From Stenotrophomonas sp. 24(2023) (lineage in GTDB: Bacteria; Pseudomonadota; Gammaproteobacteria; Xanthomonadales; Xanthomonadaceae), in the NCBI RefSeq assembly GCF_030913365.1, contig NZ_CP133160.1, forward strand, positions 4,316,001 through 4,380,000: 64,000 nucleotides of DNA, given 5' to 3'. The notes beneath the pieces were generated by a model. It did not search any database, had not been told where the DNA came from, and saw nothing but the letters and a program-made list of their open reading frames with translations. This document shows, one piece after another, positions 48,601-53,719 of the stretch (its first letter is position 1; every line of letters begins with the position of its first letter). The position numbers and the translations under genes are program-made.

Positions 48601-49065
48601 GCCATCGCTGCCCTGCGACTGGATCGCCTCGCGTGCATTGGCCCAGCCGCGGGTGAGCGGGTTTTCATCGACCTTCAGCCCGTCCCGGCCCAGGCCGTCG
48701 GCCACGATGAAGCCCGCATCACGGCGTGCCTGCCGTGCCTGTTCCTGCAGGCGCTGCTGCAGGGCGATCGCCTGCGCGGCGCTGCCCAGGTTGTCGATGG
48801 ACTGCTGCAGCTTCTGCCGCGCAGCGTCCTGCTGCTGCACCGGCAGCTGGAACTGGATCGGCGCACCGGTCGGCATGCGCCCGGTCTGTGCCGCCGCGCC
48901 CTGCGCGGCCCCACGTTCGGCGAACCAGGCCGGGCTGAAGGCCTGCTGCGCCTGGCTGGCCGGCGCCACCACCGTCCCCAGTGCCACGGCGATGGCCCAG
49001 GCCATCGGATGGTTGCGGCGCGTGCGCGCGGAAGGACGGACAGCGGACGTGAGCGGGTGCGACAT
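36694..49065 (-). CDS. Giant FHA-like TpsA exoprotein (filamentous haemagglutinin family, DUF3739-type)
   Basis: 4,123 residues from the ATG at 49065 (GAGG five bases upstream); the frame runs on to 49248 without a start signal. A long signal peptide (1 to about 40, VVAPASQAQ) precedes the TPS secretion domain (about 115-250, NWETFNIGSNTTLTFLQ and FVANRNGVIFGNNSQVNV). About 3,400 residues of beta-helix repeats follow, then a DUF3739-like C-terminal region (about 3,720-4,123, from QQIDYAAMRARYLD). Near residues 2,955-3,055 two copies of a QGS(I/L)D(Y/F)WGD(T/E)SY motif each carry a cysteine pair, unusual for this class. It is exported through TpsB and probably forms a long surface filament for adhesion or biofilm. 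No CDI-type toxin tail is seen. Confidence 0.92.
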   Translation of the reverse strand: MSHPLTSAVRPSARTRRNHPMAWAIAVALGTVVAPASQAQQAFSPAWFAERGAAQGAAAQTGRMPTGAPIQFQLPVQQQDAARQKLQQSIDNLGSAAQAIALQQRLQEQARQARRDAGFIVADGLGRDGLKVDENPLTRGWANAREAIQSQGSDGRVQVSIEQTADKAILNWETFNIGSNTTLTFLQNADWAVLNRVNDPNARPSQILGQLKAGGTVFVANRNGVIFGNNSQVNVRNLLAAAARISDGQFRDNGLYSSDASTAALSEAFGKVVVEQGARISTQVPGTATRGGGYVLLAGHSVENAGQIETDKGQTQLAAGDSFVIRRGMGTAANTSSTTRGNEIAPRFVAGSTAGGVRNTGLILAREGDITLAGRTVEQAGVAVATSTLAQRGTVHLLASASDRQSSVSLASGATTAVLIEDDGKTTVLDSQRDALIKESAEHDALRAGANSGTFDNLSRQQDRRDQSRVEIVSGGDIHFRSGSLTLATGGQIIADATARTGVDAGARVDVSGAVGVRVAMESNNVKVKVQGNELRDSPDNRDSAKLTGSEVWIDRRQLIHVPGGTGGHEADRWYAGGGLLEVGGYLDNQGHSIGEWAAQGGTVLLGGNEVVTQAGSRINLAGGSLDVQSGMIQQSWLRGADGGLYRLDDAPAEMLFNGLYSGYEVKQARWGITEAFRNPLIAASQRVENGYTVGRDAGRLVVSAPTAVLQGQVDTQTFQGTQQGRRADAALDGYAQAQTAVARNAQLWLGRYDGNGRNAVFNSEVRLEGLPKDAPAVSLQDALPEARRNTVWLDDAQLSAQQWGRIDLATSGSVAVQGRLRLQAGGQLNLLGSTVEVAGDIGIVGGQLQLGNLLDVAGRPTALLRDGHSALRIADGTRIDLAGGWSNALLGPEAEAGRAWIDGGSLRMRGSHDVSVGDNVVVNLDAGGALDAKGKGRIGKGGSASLLANAGEVTTDGSGRVRLGTGSTFSALGKGSGAFTLATGGKVTITDGAAADALPLGTALFGSGFSHYDINGHQGLDVADGTVLQVALPGLRLADAARTAGDRQAALQAWLAPLYSADPLTGRVNQRGGASITLRSDRNFVSGDVRIGKGAQVAVDPGQSIVLRGAADIRVDGMLQAQGGRIALEDAAARNALLPGQRSERTWRIGEGAVLDVSGDAAAIAEAGTVRGQVRKGGQIEIGGALDWEGGDAKARQAPAAFVVIERGAALRARGASAALDIAGQGRTRVDSDGGSIVLSSANALYLAGEMDAAAGGAGARGGTLGLALLGLGYAPTAVNEVLAPRYIALSQHGAAAATAGPLAYGHAALSVDQIQAGGFDHLSLFGDVRAAGDVTLRMDQSLRLYGTIGMLPGAAAGSQLSLQAPYLRFAQALKYVDLTENKRMPVAAPLASGNGYRLTTQAELTDIRDANRLDSFDQVDLRSSGDVRLLAPVLDPTGVSELLAPGVLDVTARRLYPATLARGRLVAGATLNDANLSGTWTNPDGLLRIHGTGGAASAAPDSAFGSLELLAATVQQGGAVFAPWGRLQIGGRDNNSNRAGTVELLPGSLTSVSGAGLRLPFGGTVDGVGWQFNGAAFDPQDLRARGLGLELIGNRIDLAAGAVLDLSGGGELQGGAFVSGRGGSVDIRRTALADANPRYGFSSSGSEVYAIVPGKVDVQAPAGLADRTRDPRLGQQITVPAGVPGLPPGTYTLLPASFALQPGAFRVELGATGTTGVAGAVATGTGSWRLSGHQGQALGGATSPLLTDLLITPAEVVRRHSGYNETSYNAFVQSTAERRGDMRSWQTVDAGNVTLRFGAGAGREGTPALSAAGTMQTGAGTGGLGSTLAVVSNSSSTSTLEIIGSGGTATAGLQGVTVLDSALNALQPARLLVGGALATSPGGFGIEGIDRSVTVRSGATLRAGEVLLAGTSGGTGILVEAGATIDTLGLPSPFGTAQTLPPYLVTGGLLAVSNNRLNVVTAGGTTSVPVAIDIGGCRTQCAGDTRLVSDGSISIATDGALQIRDGVSYGTRQLGLSMSTLNLGSAEAIAAAAAAGGLPQGMTLNQGVLQQLLRGNTAIGAPALDTLSLTAAEAINVFGSVDLDTRDSATGHSSLRSLVLGAPAIHGYGAATDRARIFADTLVWDGTRAGSQLPGSEQTQAPGEAMVGRLGSGTLDIVTRTLELGRAPFSRPSSSVPADRRILGFAGVNLTASERMLFSGKGSLDVYQTQGGYVAGEGWQYSGGALDITTPLLTGAAGSQLAMRTGGTFALHGAGASTGNDALGAELSIKADRISLDSQIALASGRLEAAARQGVTLGAHAVVDVAGRKVSLFDVDKYSWGGDVLLSSTEGDVRADAASRIDLSARNNRGGRLSVSAQGAQGGRVDLAGTVLGSASGRYDAGGTVVPYDAAELIVRARQLQDFSGLNQRLNSTGVTGGRTFQLGKGDLVIGDEVKARRVDISVDGGSLHVNGRIDASGEQVGSIRLSARDLLRVDGALDAHGSGLRVDSYGKIIDSPNRATIDLNSASGGIALGAGARMDLRAGTDVATGSRPGQNDGRDRGTLRLNVPRAGSNDARVDVATGVRITGAADIQVNGFRTYDNAPLASAPDVHGYRPQVINQHWLDTVVDPDNSAWMNAALANAGLQERMAALGSYRLRPGVQIVARSSADNPRGDLVVSGDIDLSGYRYGPQANRFDAARRGFGESGALVLRAQGDITVYGSINDGFAPPPANPDEGGWVLIEGRIGNGPQTAFGGDLVVPNDGVQLQPGTEFRPGVTLNYAVPFQATTLPAGTVLPADMTLSGPLVLAAGSVLGASVTTADGQVLAAGTVLPQALTLQAGARLGAGFRLRSAVAVAAQTWPAGVALPVALRLARALDLRAGSIIPSMTKVELAGDAPVKLRPADASGNQGRNWALAAMLPEGTTSWDLTTVAGADTAAADPRTRRWGSAGSIVLADSHYTTIGTVKVVSEWKGDKVVSEQGSIDYWGDTSYAGKPVKEFLEVVGGTEDDFCAAGPYCLPAPRLVDKQGSLDFWGDESYVGTSAKDFAEMNGMTEAEFCALAVNYCYGGGSLTEVTTYGKRIGAPAWSVLRTGKGDLELLAAGDVVMKSAFGVYTAGAPTQLGNGRDAAFNPARAPAPWNTTLLGSAAASGAYDAALATYQAWYPDHGGNLRVEAGRDILGDVWGESAEAGSEERDRADHANAAVGNWLWRQGTGSTSGVQATPTSWWINFGTYSFVRQGTGKAARMVGFTGFGTLGGGNLTLDAGRHAGVRDGMGNALGHLSAPHSSAIVAAVGSTGRVSDGTLHLTGGGDLELRSGGALNPGLRATAQQSTDYEQNLDVNGALINLRGSTRVEASRIGGLSAVQASYGTLGSLRAADPFSADTPRAMGGPVLVLGDSAATLQARGDVVLGGVGDAGRVPLANYTSVLLDDGRRAAGTSWFSLWTPATALDLFSAGGNLNPGLVGSLHAGSSNFAPELLALQPGQPRTDVAYWLYPSRFSAVAARGSIMLSRLNGLQNAGRQDVILLAPSASGRLDVLAGGSLLAEDGATQIARSGADGRLPGPFDPAFAAEIGQAGQRERSNLSVDATGLGGGALPLFAFGPNTPLSGALALLPASPSRFYALAGDIIGLGSGAQRTLQAQGARTRLAWFEAAAPVQLRAGRDVLGVDVTALNTQGTDISRVEAGRDIVRSNVTVAGPGNVEVAAGRQLRQEDGGSVITLGGIVQGDTRPGASVALTAGNQQIDYAAMRARYLDPANRADPGQSLAAQPGKAVKIYDEELKQWLLQRFGFSGDGTAALAYFDALPAEQQRLFLRQVYYAELREGGREYNDASGPRFGAYLRGREAIATLMPDKDARGNAIDRSGDIVMYGGSGVRTEAGGTIELMAPGGQIVVGVQGVAPPASAGLVTQGQGDIRLFSQDSVLLGLSRVMTTFGGDVLAWSEQGDINAGRGSRTTLLHTPPRRLYDSWGNVRLSPQAPASGAGIATLNPIAEIAPGDVDLIAPLGTIDAGEAGIRVSGNINLAALQVLNAANIQVQGESRGLPVLATVNVNALASASAAAGSASQAAQDVMRKSQDDARRNQPSVISVQVLGFGGRTGSVEPAAQKARPFGNYDPDSAFQFPQAAEPQARLDKEGAKTQ

Positions 49066-49147
49066 CGGGACCTCGTCAACCTGATGGACCGCCGCCGGGG
49101 CGGTGAATACGGGGGCGCGTGCAAAATGCGCAGCGCTGCCACTGATA

Positions 49148-49178
49148 GACGGTGCAGGGCGCGTGAAGCCGACACCGG
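49148..49178 (-). promoter_or_regulatory. ECF-type promoter of tpsA
   Basis: On the minus strand CCGGTGTCGGCTT (49178-49166), then 14 bases, then CGTC (49151-49148). It matches the tpsB promoter in 12 of 13 upstream bases, in spacer length and in CGTC. Initiation would lie about 75 bases before the tpsA ATG. Confidence 0.55.
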
Positions 49179-49207
49179 CCTGCAGGCCTGCGCCGCCCGC
49201 AATGCAG

Positions 49208-49237
49208 ACGGGCGCCGGCATGGCTGCCGGCGCCCGT
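49208..49237. terminator. Strong GC hairpin between pstS-like gene and tpsA
   Basis: A perfect 13-base stem (ACGGGCGCCGGCA / TGCCGGCGCCCGT) with loop TGGC, starting 28 bases after the pstS-like stop. It has no U-tract in either direction, so it is a terminator-like or processing hairpin rather than a classical intrinsic terminator. It would separate the pstS-like transcript from tpsA. Confidence 0.5.
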
Positions 49238-49265
49238 TCATGGGGCAATCAACTGTCAGATGCCC

Positions 49266-50441
49266 TTACAGCGGACGACCGATGCTGCCGCAGGCGCCCG
49301 GGTTGTTCAGGCCCGCGCTGCTGCCAGCCAGCACGAAGCGGTTGCGGATGGCATCGCGCCAGGCCTGGGTCAGCGGGATGAAGCCGTGGGCACGGATGGC
49401 CGTGTTGCTGCCGCCGGCGCTGCTGTAGTGGCTCAGCAGGAAGGTACGCAGGTTGCTGGCAACGGTGGCGTTCTTGTAGCACTGGCCCAGCACCAGGTTG
49501 GTGTAGCCGGCGATCGGGTAGCCTTCGCTCGGGTTGCCGAACACCGGCACCCAGTTGGCCGGATCCAGCGCTGCATCGCCGGTCGGCGGGTCGATGGTAT
49601 CCAGGGTGGCCAGCACGCTCACTTCATCCGGCGACTTGCCCTTGACCTTGGCGACCTTGGTGGCGTCGGTCAGGCTCGGGATCACGTCCGGGCCGACGTA
49701 GCCGATACGGCCGTCGGCGGCGTACACGGTGTTGTACAGCGCGGTGCCGCCGGTAGCGGTGGCCTGCAGGAAGTTGCCCGGCACGGTGTTGTTGACGAAC
49801 AGGTTGGCGAAGGTCGACTGCACCGAGAACTTCGGCACGCCGCCGGTCAGCTTCAGGGTGGTGCCGGCCACATCGGTGTTCTGGCAGGCCGCCGTCAGGA
49901 AGCGGGTCAGCAGTTCGCTGGTGCCGCTGCTTTCCGGACGGTACACCACCTGGATGGCGCCGGTACGGTCGGAGGAGACCTGGTTCCAGTTGGTGATCTT
50001 GCCCGAGAAGATGCCGCAGATCTGGGTGACCGACAGGTCAACAGCCGAACCGGCCTTGTTGAACGGAATGGTGACCGAGGTCGCCACCGACGGCACCTGG
50101 ATCAGCGGGCCGTAGCGGTTGGCATCGCCGCTGACGTTGTAGGTGCTGTTGTAGGTGTTCAGTTCGGTCAGGCTCAGGACCGAGTCGCTGCCGGCGAAGT
50201 GCACGGTGCCGGTGGTCGAGAACAGGGCCGCATTGTTTTCCAGGAAGGCCTTCTTGCCCGTGCCCGAACCGGTCACGGCGTAGCTGAAGTTGGCCGGCAG
50301 GATGCTGTCCGACGAACCCTTGTACAGATCGGCCGGCAGCGAGGCACCGCCGCCGGTGACGGCGGTCTGCGCCGAGGCGGCGCCGACGGTGGCGAGCAGC
50401 GCGGTGGCAACCAGCGCGGCCAGAGTCTTGCACTTGTACAT
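49266..50441 (-). CDS. PstS-like secreted substrate-binding protein of the type II secretion cluster
   Basis: 391 residues from the ATG at 50441 (AGGAGAAG seven bases upstream), with a signal peptide (1-24, AASAQ). Family motifs: TGGGASLPADLYKG at the mature N-terminus, FAGSDSVLS (about 100) and RPESSGTSELLTRFL (about 185), which are phosphate-contacting segments in PstS. Four cysteines are present. No pstC, pstA or pstB lies nearby. It sits between tpsA and gspF. DING/PstS-like proteins are known cargo of some type II systems (Hxc in Pseudomonas), so export by the adjacent system is plausible but unproven. Confidence 0.87.
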   Translation of the reverse strand: MYKCKTLAALVATALLATVGAASAQTAVTGGGASLPADLYKGSSDSILPANFSYAVTGSGTGKKAFLENNAALFSTTGTVHFAGSDSVLSLTELNTYNSTYNVSGDANRYGPLIQVPSVATSVTIPFNKAGSAVDLSVTQICGIFSGKITNWNQVSSDRTGAIQVVYRPESSGTSELLTRFLTAACQNTDVAGTTLKLTGGVPKFSVQSTFANLFVNNTVPGNFLQATATGGTALYNTVYAADGRIGYVGPDVIPSLTDATKVAKVKGKSPDEVSVLATLDTIDPPTGDAALDPANWVPVFGNPSEGYPIAGYTNLVLGQCYKNATVASNLRTFLLSHYSSAGGSNTAIRAHGFIPLTQAWRDAIRNRFVLAGSSAGLNNPGACGSIGRPL

Positions 50442-50584
50442 GATCTTCTCCTGAAGGGGTTTACTGCGAAGGTGAAACACCACGGGAGGAACGGTCACTT
50501 CACGCCTGCTGTCGCCGGGGGCCTCCCAGCCCACTCTGCGACGACGGTGAAATGCTCGGTGATGGGCATGACAAAGCGCTTAAT

Positions 50585-50630
50585 AAAGGTGTGGAGAACG
50601 GTGCAAAGGTGTGGAGAATTGTGTGGAGAA
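50585..50630 (-). promoter_or_regulatory. Three direct repeats upstream of the pstS-like gene
   Basis: On the minus strand TTCTCCACAC occurs three times (50630-50621, 50618-50609, 50598-50589). A 14-base version, TTCTCCACACCTTT, is exactly duplicated 20 bases apart and runs into an AT-rich patch (TTTATTAAG). The repeats lie about 150-190 bases before the ATG. They look like an operator array. Each differs from the DnaA box TTATCCACA by one base, but nothing else suggests an origin. No other feature is seen at 50442-50584. Confidence 0.5.
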
Positions 50631-50670
50631 GCCGCGCGTGGGTGGGGTGATCGGTGCGCCATGCAGATGC

Positions 50671-51075
50671 ATCCACGCATGGCGTGGATCTACAACGGCG
50701 CGATGGCATCCGTGGATGGAACCACCGATGCACCGCGACGGACCGCGGCATTCCGTAGATCCACGCCATGCGTGGATGGAACCACCGATGCATCGCGACG
50801 GGCCGCGGTATTCCGTAGATCCACGCCATGCGTGGATGGAACCACCGATGCATCGCGACGGACCACGGCATTCCGTAGATCCACGCCATGCGTGGATGGA
50901 ACCGCCGATGCATCGCGACCGACCACGACATTCCGTAGATCCACGCCATGCGTGGATGGCACCGCCGATGCATCGCGTCAGACCACGGCATTCCGTAGAT
51001 CCACGCCATGCGTGGATGGAACCGCCGGTACGCCATGCGCCACGCAAAGAGCATCCCCGCATGGCGTGGATCTAC
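50671..51075. repeat. SMAG array: 60-base tandem repeat flanked by inverted units
   Basis: A 60-base unit repeats 5.3 times from about 50711 to 51027 with few changes. Each copy contains the palindrome GTAGATCCACGCCATGCGTGGAT (first copy 50755-50777, then every 60 bases; longer than a single stem, core ATCCACGCC-ATGC-GTGGAT). Single units in the opposite orientation cap both ends (50671-50693 and 51053-51075). The right cap supplies the TAG stop of gspF. The array lies between gspF and the pstS-like gene. Because 60 is a multiple of three, spurious ORFs with a 20-residue period appear in several frames. Confidence 0.92.
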
Positions 51076-52271
51076 TGCACCAGCTGGTTCATTTCCATGA
51101 TCGGCATCAGCACCGCCAGCACGATGGTCAGTACCACGCCGCCCATCACCAGGATCATCGCCGGCTCCAGCAGCGCGGTCAGCGCCATCGCGCGCCGTTC
51201 GATCTCGCGCGACAGCGTCTGCGCGGCCCGGTCCAGCAGCGGCGCCAGCGTGCCGGTCTTCTCACCACTGGCCACCAGATGCACCAGGATCGGCGGGTAG
51301 ACCTTCTGCACCTTCAGCGCCGCGCCCAGCGCGGCACCTTCGCGCACGCGTGCGGCCACGTCGTCGGCACAGCGCGCCAGCATCGCGTTGCCCAGCGTCT
51401 GCCGCGCCGCCTCCAGTGCGCGCAGCAACGGCACGCCGGCATCCAGCAGGATCGCCAGCGTGGACGCGAAGCGCGCACTGTTCACGCCCACCACGAAGCG
51501 CCCCAGCAACGGCAGTCGAAGCAGCATCGCGTCCCAGCGCAGGCGCAGGTCTGCGCGGCGCAGCGCCAGCCGCCACCCCACCACCAGCGCGGCCAGCGCC
51601 AGCGCCCCCCATACGCCCCACTGGCGCACGAAAGCACTGGCCGCCAGCATCAGCTGGGTCAGCAGCGGCAGGGTCTGCCGTGCCTGCACGAACGCGGTCA
51701 CCACCTGCGGCACCACATAGCTCAACAGGAAGATGACGATGGCCACCGATACCAGGCTGATCGCCCCCGGGTAGATGAAGGCCGTCAGCACCTTGGCCTG
51801 CAATGCATTGCGTTCTTCGATGTAGTCGGCCAGGCGCTCCATCACCCGGGCCAGGTCTCCGGAATCCTCCCCGGCCCCCACCAGCGCCCGGTAGATCGCC
51901 GGGAAGTCACGCGGCCGCGCCGCCAGCGCTGCCGTCAGCCGCTGGCCCGCGCGTACATCGCTGCGCACCGCACGCAATGCCTGCGCCACATGCGGGCGCT
52001 CGGCCTGTTCGATCACCGCCCCCAGTGCGGCTTCCAGCGGCAGCCGCGCCGCCAGCAGGCTGGCCAGCTGGCGTGTGGCCCAGGCCAGTTCGCTGGCCGA
52101 CAGCGCCCGCTGGCCCCAGCCCGTCGTCGTGGCCCGCACCGCATCCACCTGCAACGGGGTCAAACCACGCCCACGCAGCAGCTGCCGCGCCCCGCGCGGG
52201 CTGTCCGCATCCAGCTGGCCCTTCTCGACACGGCCCTGCGCGTTGGCCGCCTGGTAATCGAAGCGCGCCAT
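51072..52271 (-). CDS. gspF: Type II secretion inner-membrane platform protein GspF
   Basis: 399 residues: cytoplasmic four-helix domain (LAWATRQLASLLAARLPLEAAL, about 62-83 as landmark), three TM segments (about 165-190, 215-240, 370-395) and a second cytoplasmic domain with the repeated motif (SARFASTLAILLDAGVPLL). The last residues EMNQLVQ are followed by a TAG contributed by a SMAG repeat. GspF anchors the GspE ATPase. It starts five bases after gspE and is the last gene of the gspGKLMDEF run. Confidence 0.92.
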   Translation of the reverse strand: MARFDYQAANAQGRVEKGQLDADSPRGARQLLRGRGLTPLQVDAVRATTTGWGQRALSASELAWATRQLASLLAARLPLEAALGAVIEQAERPHVAQALRAVRSDVRAGQRLTAALAARPRDFPAIYRALVGAGEDSGDLARVMERLADYIEERNALQAKVLTAFIYPGAISLVSVAIVIFLLSYVVPQVVTAFVQARQTLPLLTQLMLAASAFVRQWGVWGALALAALVVGWRLALRRADLRLRWDAMLLRLPLLGRFVVGVNSARFASTLAILLDAGVPLLRALEAARQTLGNAMLARCADDVAARVREGAALGAALKVQKVYPPILVHLVASGEKTGTLAPLLDRAAQTLSREIERRAMALTALLEPAMILVMGGVVLTIVLAVLMPIMEMNQLVQ

Positions 52272-52276
52272 TGCCT

Positions 52277-53719
52277 TCAGCCGTCGCCGGTCACGCGCAG
52301 GATTTCCTCCTGCGTGGTGATGCCGCTGTCCACCCAGCGCTGGCCATCCTCGCGCAGGCTGCGCATGCCGGCCATCCGTGCGGCGTCGCGCAGGGCCGGC
52401 TCGCCCTCCCCTTCATGGATCAAGGCCCGCACGCGGTCATCGACCACGAACAGTTCATGGATGCCGGTGCGGCCCCGGTAGCCACTGTGCCCGCAGGCGG
52501 CGCAGCCCACCGCGCACCACCGCGTGCGGCCATCGTCCTGCCGCTCCGCGCGGCGGCAGTGCACGCACAACCGCCGCACCAGCCGCTGTGCCAGCACGCC
52601 GCGCAGCGAGGACGCCAGCAGGAAGGGTTCCACGCCCATGTCGGCCAGGCGGGTCACCGCGGAAATGGCGTCGTTGGTGTGCAGCGACGCCAGCACGCCG
52701 TGGCCGGTCAATGACGACTGCACGGCAATCTGCGCGGTTTCCAGGTCACGGATCTCGCCGATCATGATGGTGTCCGGGTCCTGGCGCAGGATCGCGCGCA
52801 GCGCCGTGGCGAAGGTCATGCCGATGCGCGCGTTCACCTGGATCTGGCCGATGCCGGCGAAGTCATATTCCACCGGGTCCTCCACGGTCAGGATGTTGCT
52901 GCCGTTGCTGTCCAGCTGGCCCAGCGCGGCATACAGCGAGGTGGTCTTGCCGCTGCCGGTGGGCCCGGTCACCAGCACGATGCCGTGCGGTTGGCGGATC
53001 AACCCGGTGAACGTGGCCAGGGTGTCCTCGGCCATGCCCAGCCGCTGCAGCTGCAGGCGACCGGCATCCTTTTCCAGCAGGCGCAGCACCGCGCGTTCGC
53101 CATGTCCGGTCGGCACGGTGGACACGCGGATGTCCAGCGGCCGCCCGCCGACACGCAGCGCGATGCGCCCATCCTGCGGCAGGCGCTTCTCGGCGATGTC
53201 CAGGTGGGCCATGATCTTGATGCGCGACACCAGTGCGGCATGCAGTGCCCGCCGCGGCTGCACCAGGTCACGCAGCGTGCCGTCCACCCGGTAGCGCACC
53301 ACCGAGTGGGCCTCGAACGGTTCGATATGCAGATCGCTGGCGCCATCGCGGGCGGCCTGTGCCAGCAGCGCGTTGATCATGCGGATCACCGGCGCGTCAT
53401 CCTGCGTGTCCAGCAGGTCGGTGACCTCCGGCATGTCCTGCATCAGCCGGTCCAGATCGACCTCGCTTTCAGCGGCGCCCACCACCGCTGCCGCATCACC
53501 GCCATCACGGTACTGTTCGCCCAGCTGCTGTTGCCATTGCGCGGCGTCCAGCGCCCGGAACGGCAGCGGGCCATGCCGGCGGCGCAGCTCGGCCACGGCC
53601 CACGCCGGTGTTCCAGCCGTCCCCAGCAGGGTCGGCAGGCCATCCTGCTCGGCCAACAGCACGCCATGGCTGCGCACCCAGGCATACGGTAGACGCGGCA
53701 ACGGGCCCGGAACGGTCAT
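52277..53719 (-). CDS. gspE: Type II secretion ATPase GspE
   Basis: 480 residues, starting in an ATGA overlap with gspD. Walker A GPTGSGKTTSLYAAL (about 255), Asp box and Walker B region GEIRDLETAQIA (about 320), His box SLTGHGVLASLHTND, and a zinc-binding C-domain with CVHC and CAAC pairs (about 395-430). The N-terminal part (about 1-130) is shorter than in Xps-type E proteins. It powers pseudopilus assembly from the cytoplasmic face, together with GspL and GspF. Confidence 0.94.
   Translation of the reverse strand: MTVPGPLPRLPYAWVRSHGVLLAEQDGLPTLLGTAGTPAWAVAELRRRHGPLPFRALDAAQWQQQLGEQYRDGGDAAAVVGAAESEVDLDRLMQDMPEVTDLLDTQDDAPVIRMINALLAQAARDGASDLHIEPFEAHSVVRYRVDGTLRDLVQPRRALHAALVSRIKIMAHLDIAEKRLPQDGRIALRVGGRPLDIRVSTVPTGHGERAVLRLLEKDAGRLQLQRLGMAEDTLATFTGLIRQPHGIVLVTGPTGSGKTTSLYAALGQLDSNGSNILTVEDPVEYDFAGIGQIQVNARIGMTFATALRAILRQDPDTIMIGEIRDLETAQIAVQSSLTGHGVLASLHTNDAISAVTRLADMGVEPFLLASSLRGVLAQRLVRRLCVHCRRAERQDDGRTRWCAVGCAACGHSGYRGRTGIHELFVVDDRVRALIHEGEGEPALRDAARMAGMRSLREDGQRWVDSGITTQEEILRVTGDG

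Noticed and set aside
41617..49428. 2,603-residue open frame antisense to tpsA (and a 1,434-residue one at 37240-41544)
   Set aside because: Long antisense frames are expected opposite GC-rich repeated genes. The translations are rich in Arg, His, Gln and Ala without domains or start signals, while the minus-strand frame has a signal peptide and TPS domain.
50557..50580. Pho box before the pstS-like gene
   Set aside because: Only one TGTCAT half-site (50568-50573) is present; the second half at the expected 11-base offset does not match.
50589..50630. Replication origin from DnaA-like boxes
   Set aside because: The repeats each miss the consensus by one base, and no replication gene or origin-type AT-rich region accompanies them.
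50500..51062. Repetitive 20-residue-period proteins (HPRMAWIYG-type repeats)
   Set aside because: They are translations of the 60-base SMAG array in several frames on both strands, without ribosome binding sites.
50671..51075. CRISPR array
   Set aside because: The repeat has a fixed 60-base period with near-identical spacers and a palindromic SMAG core, and no cas genes are near.
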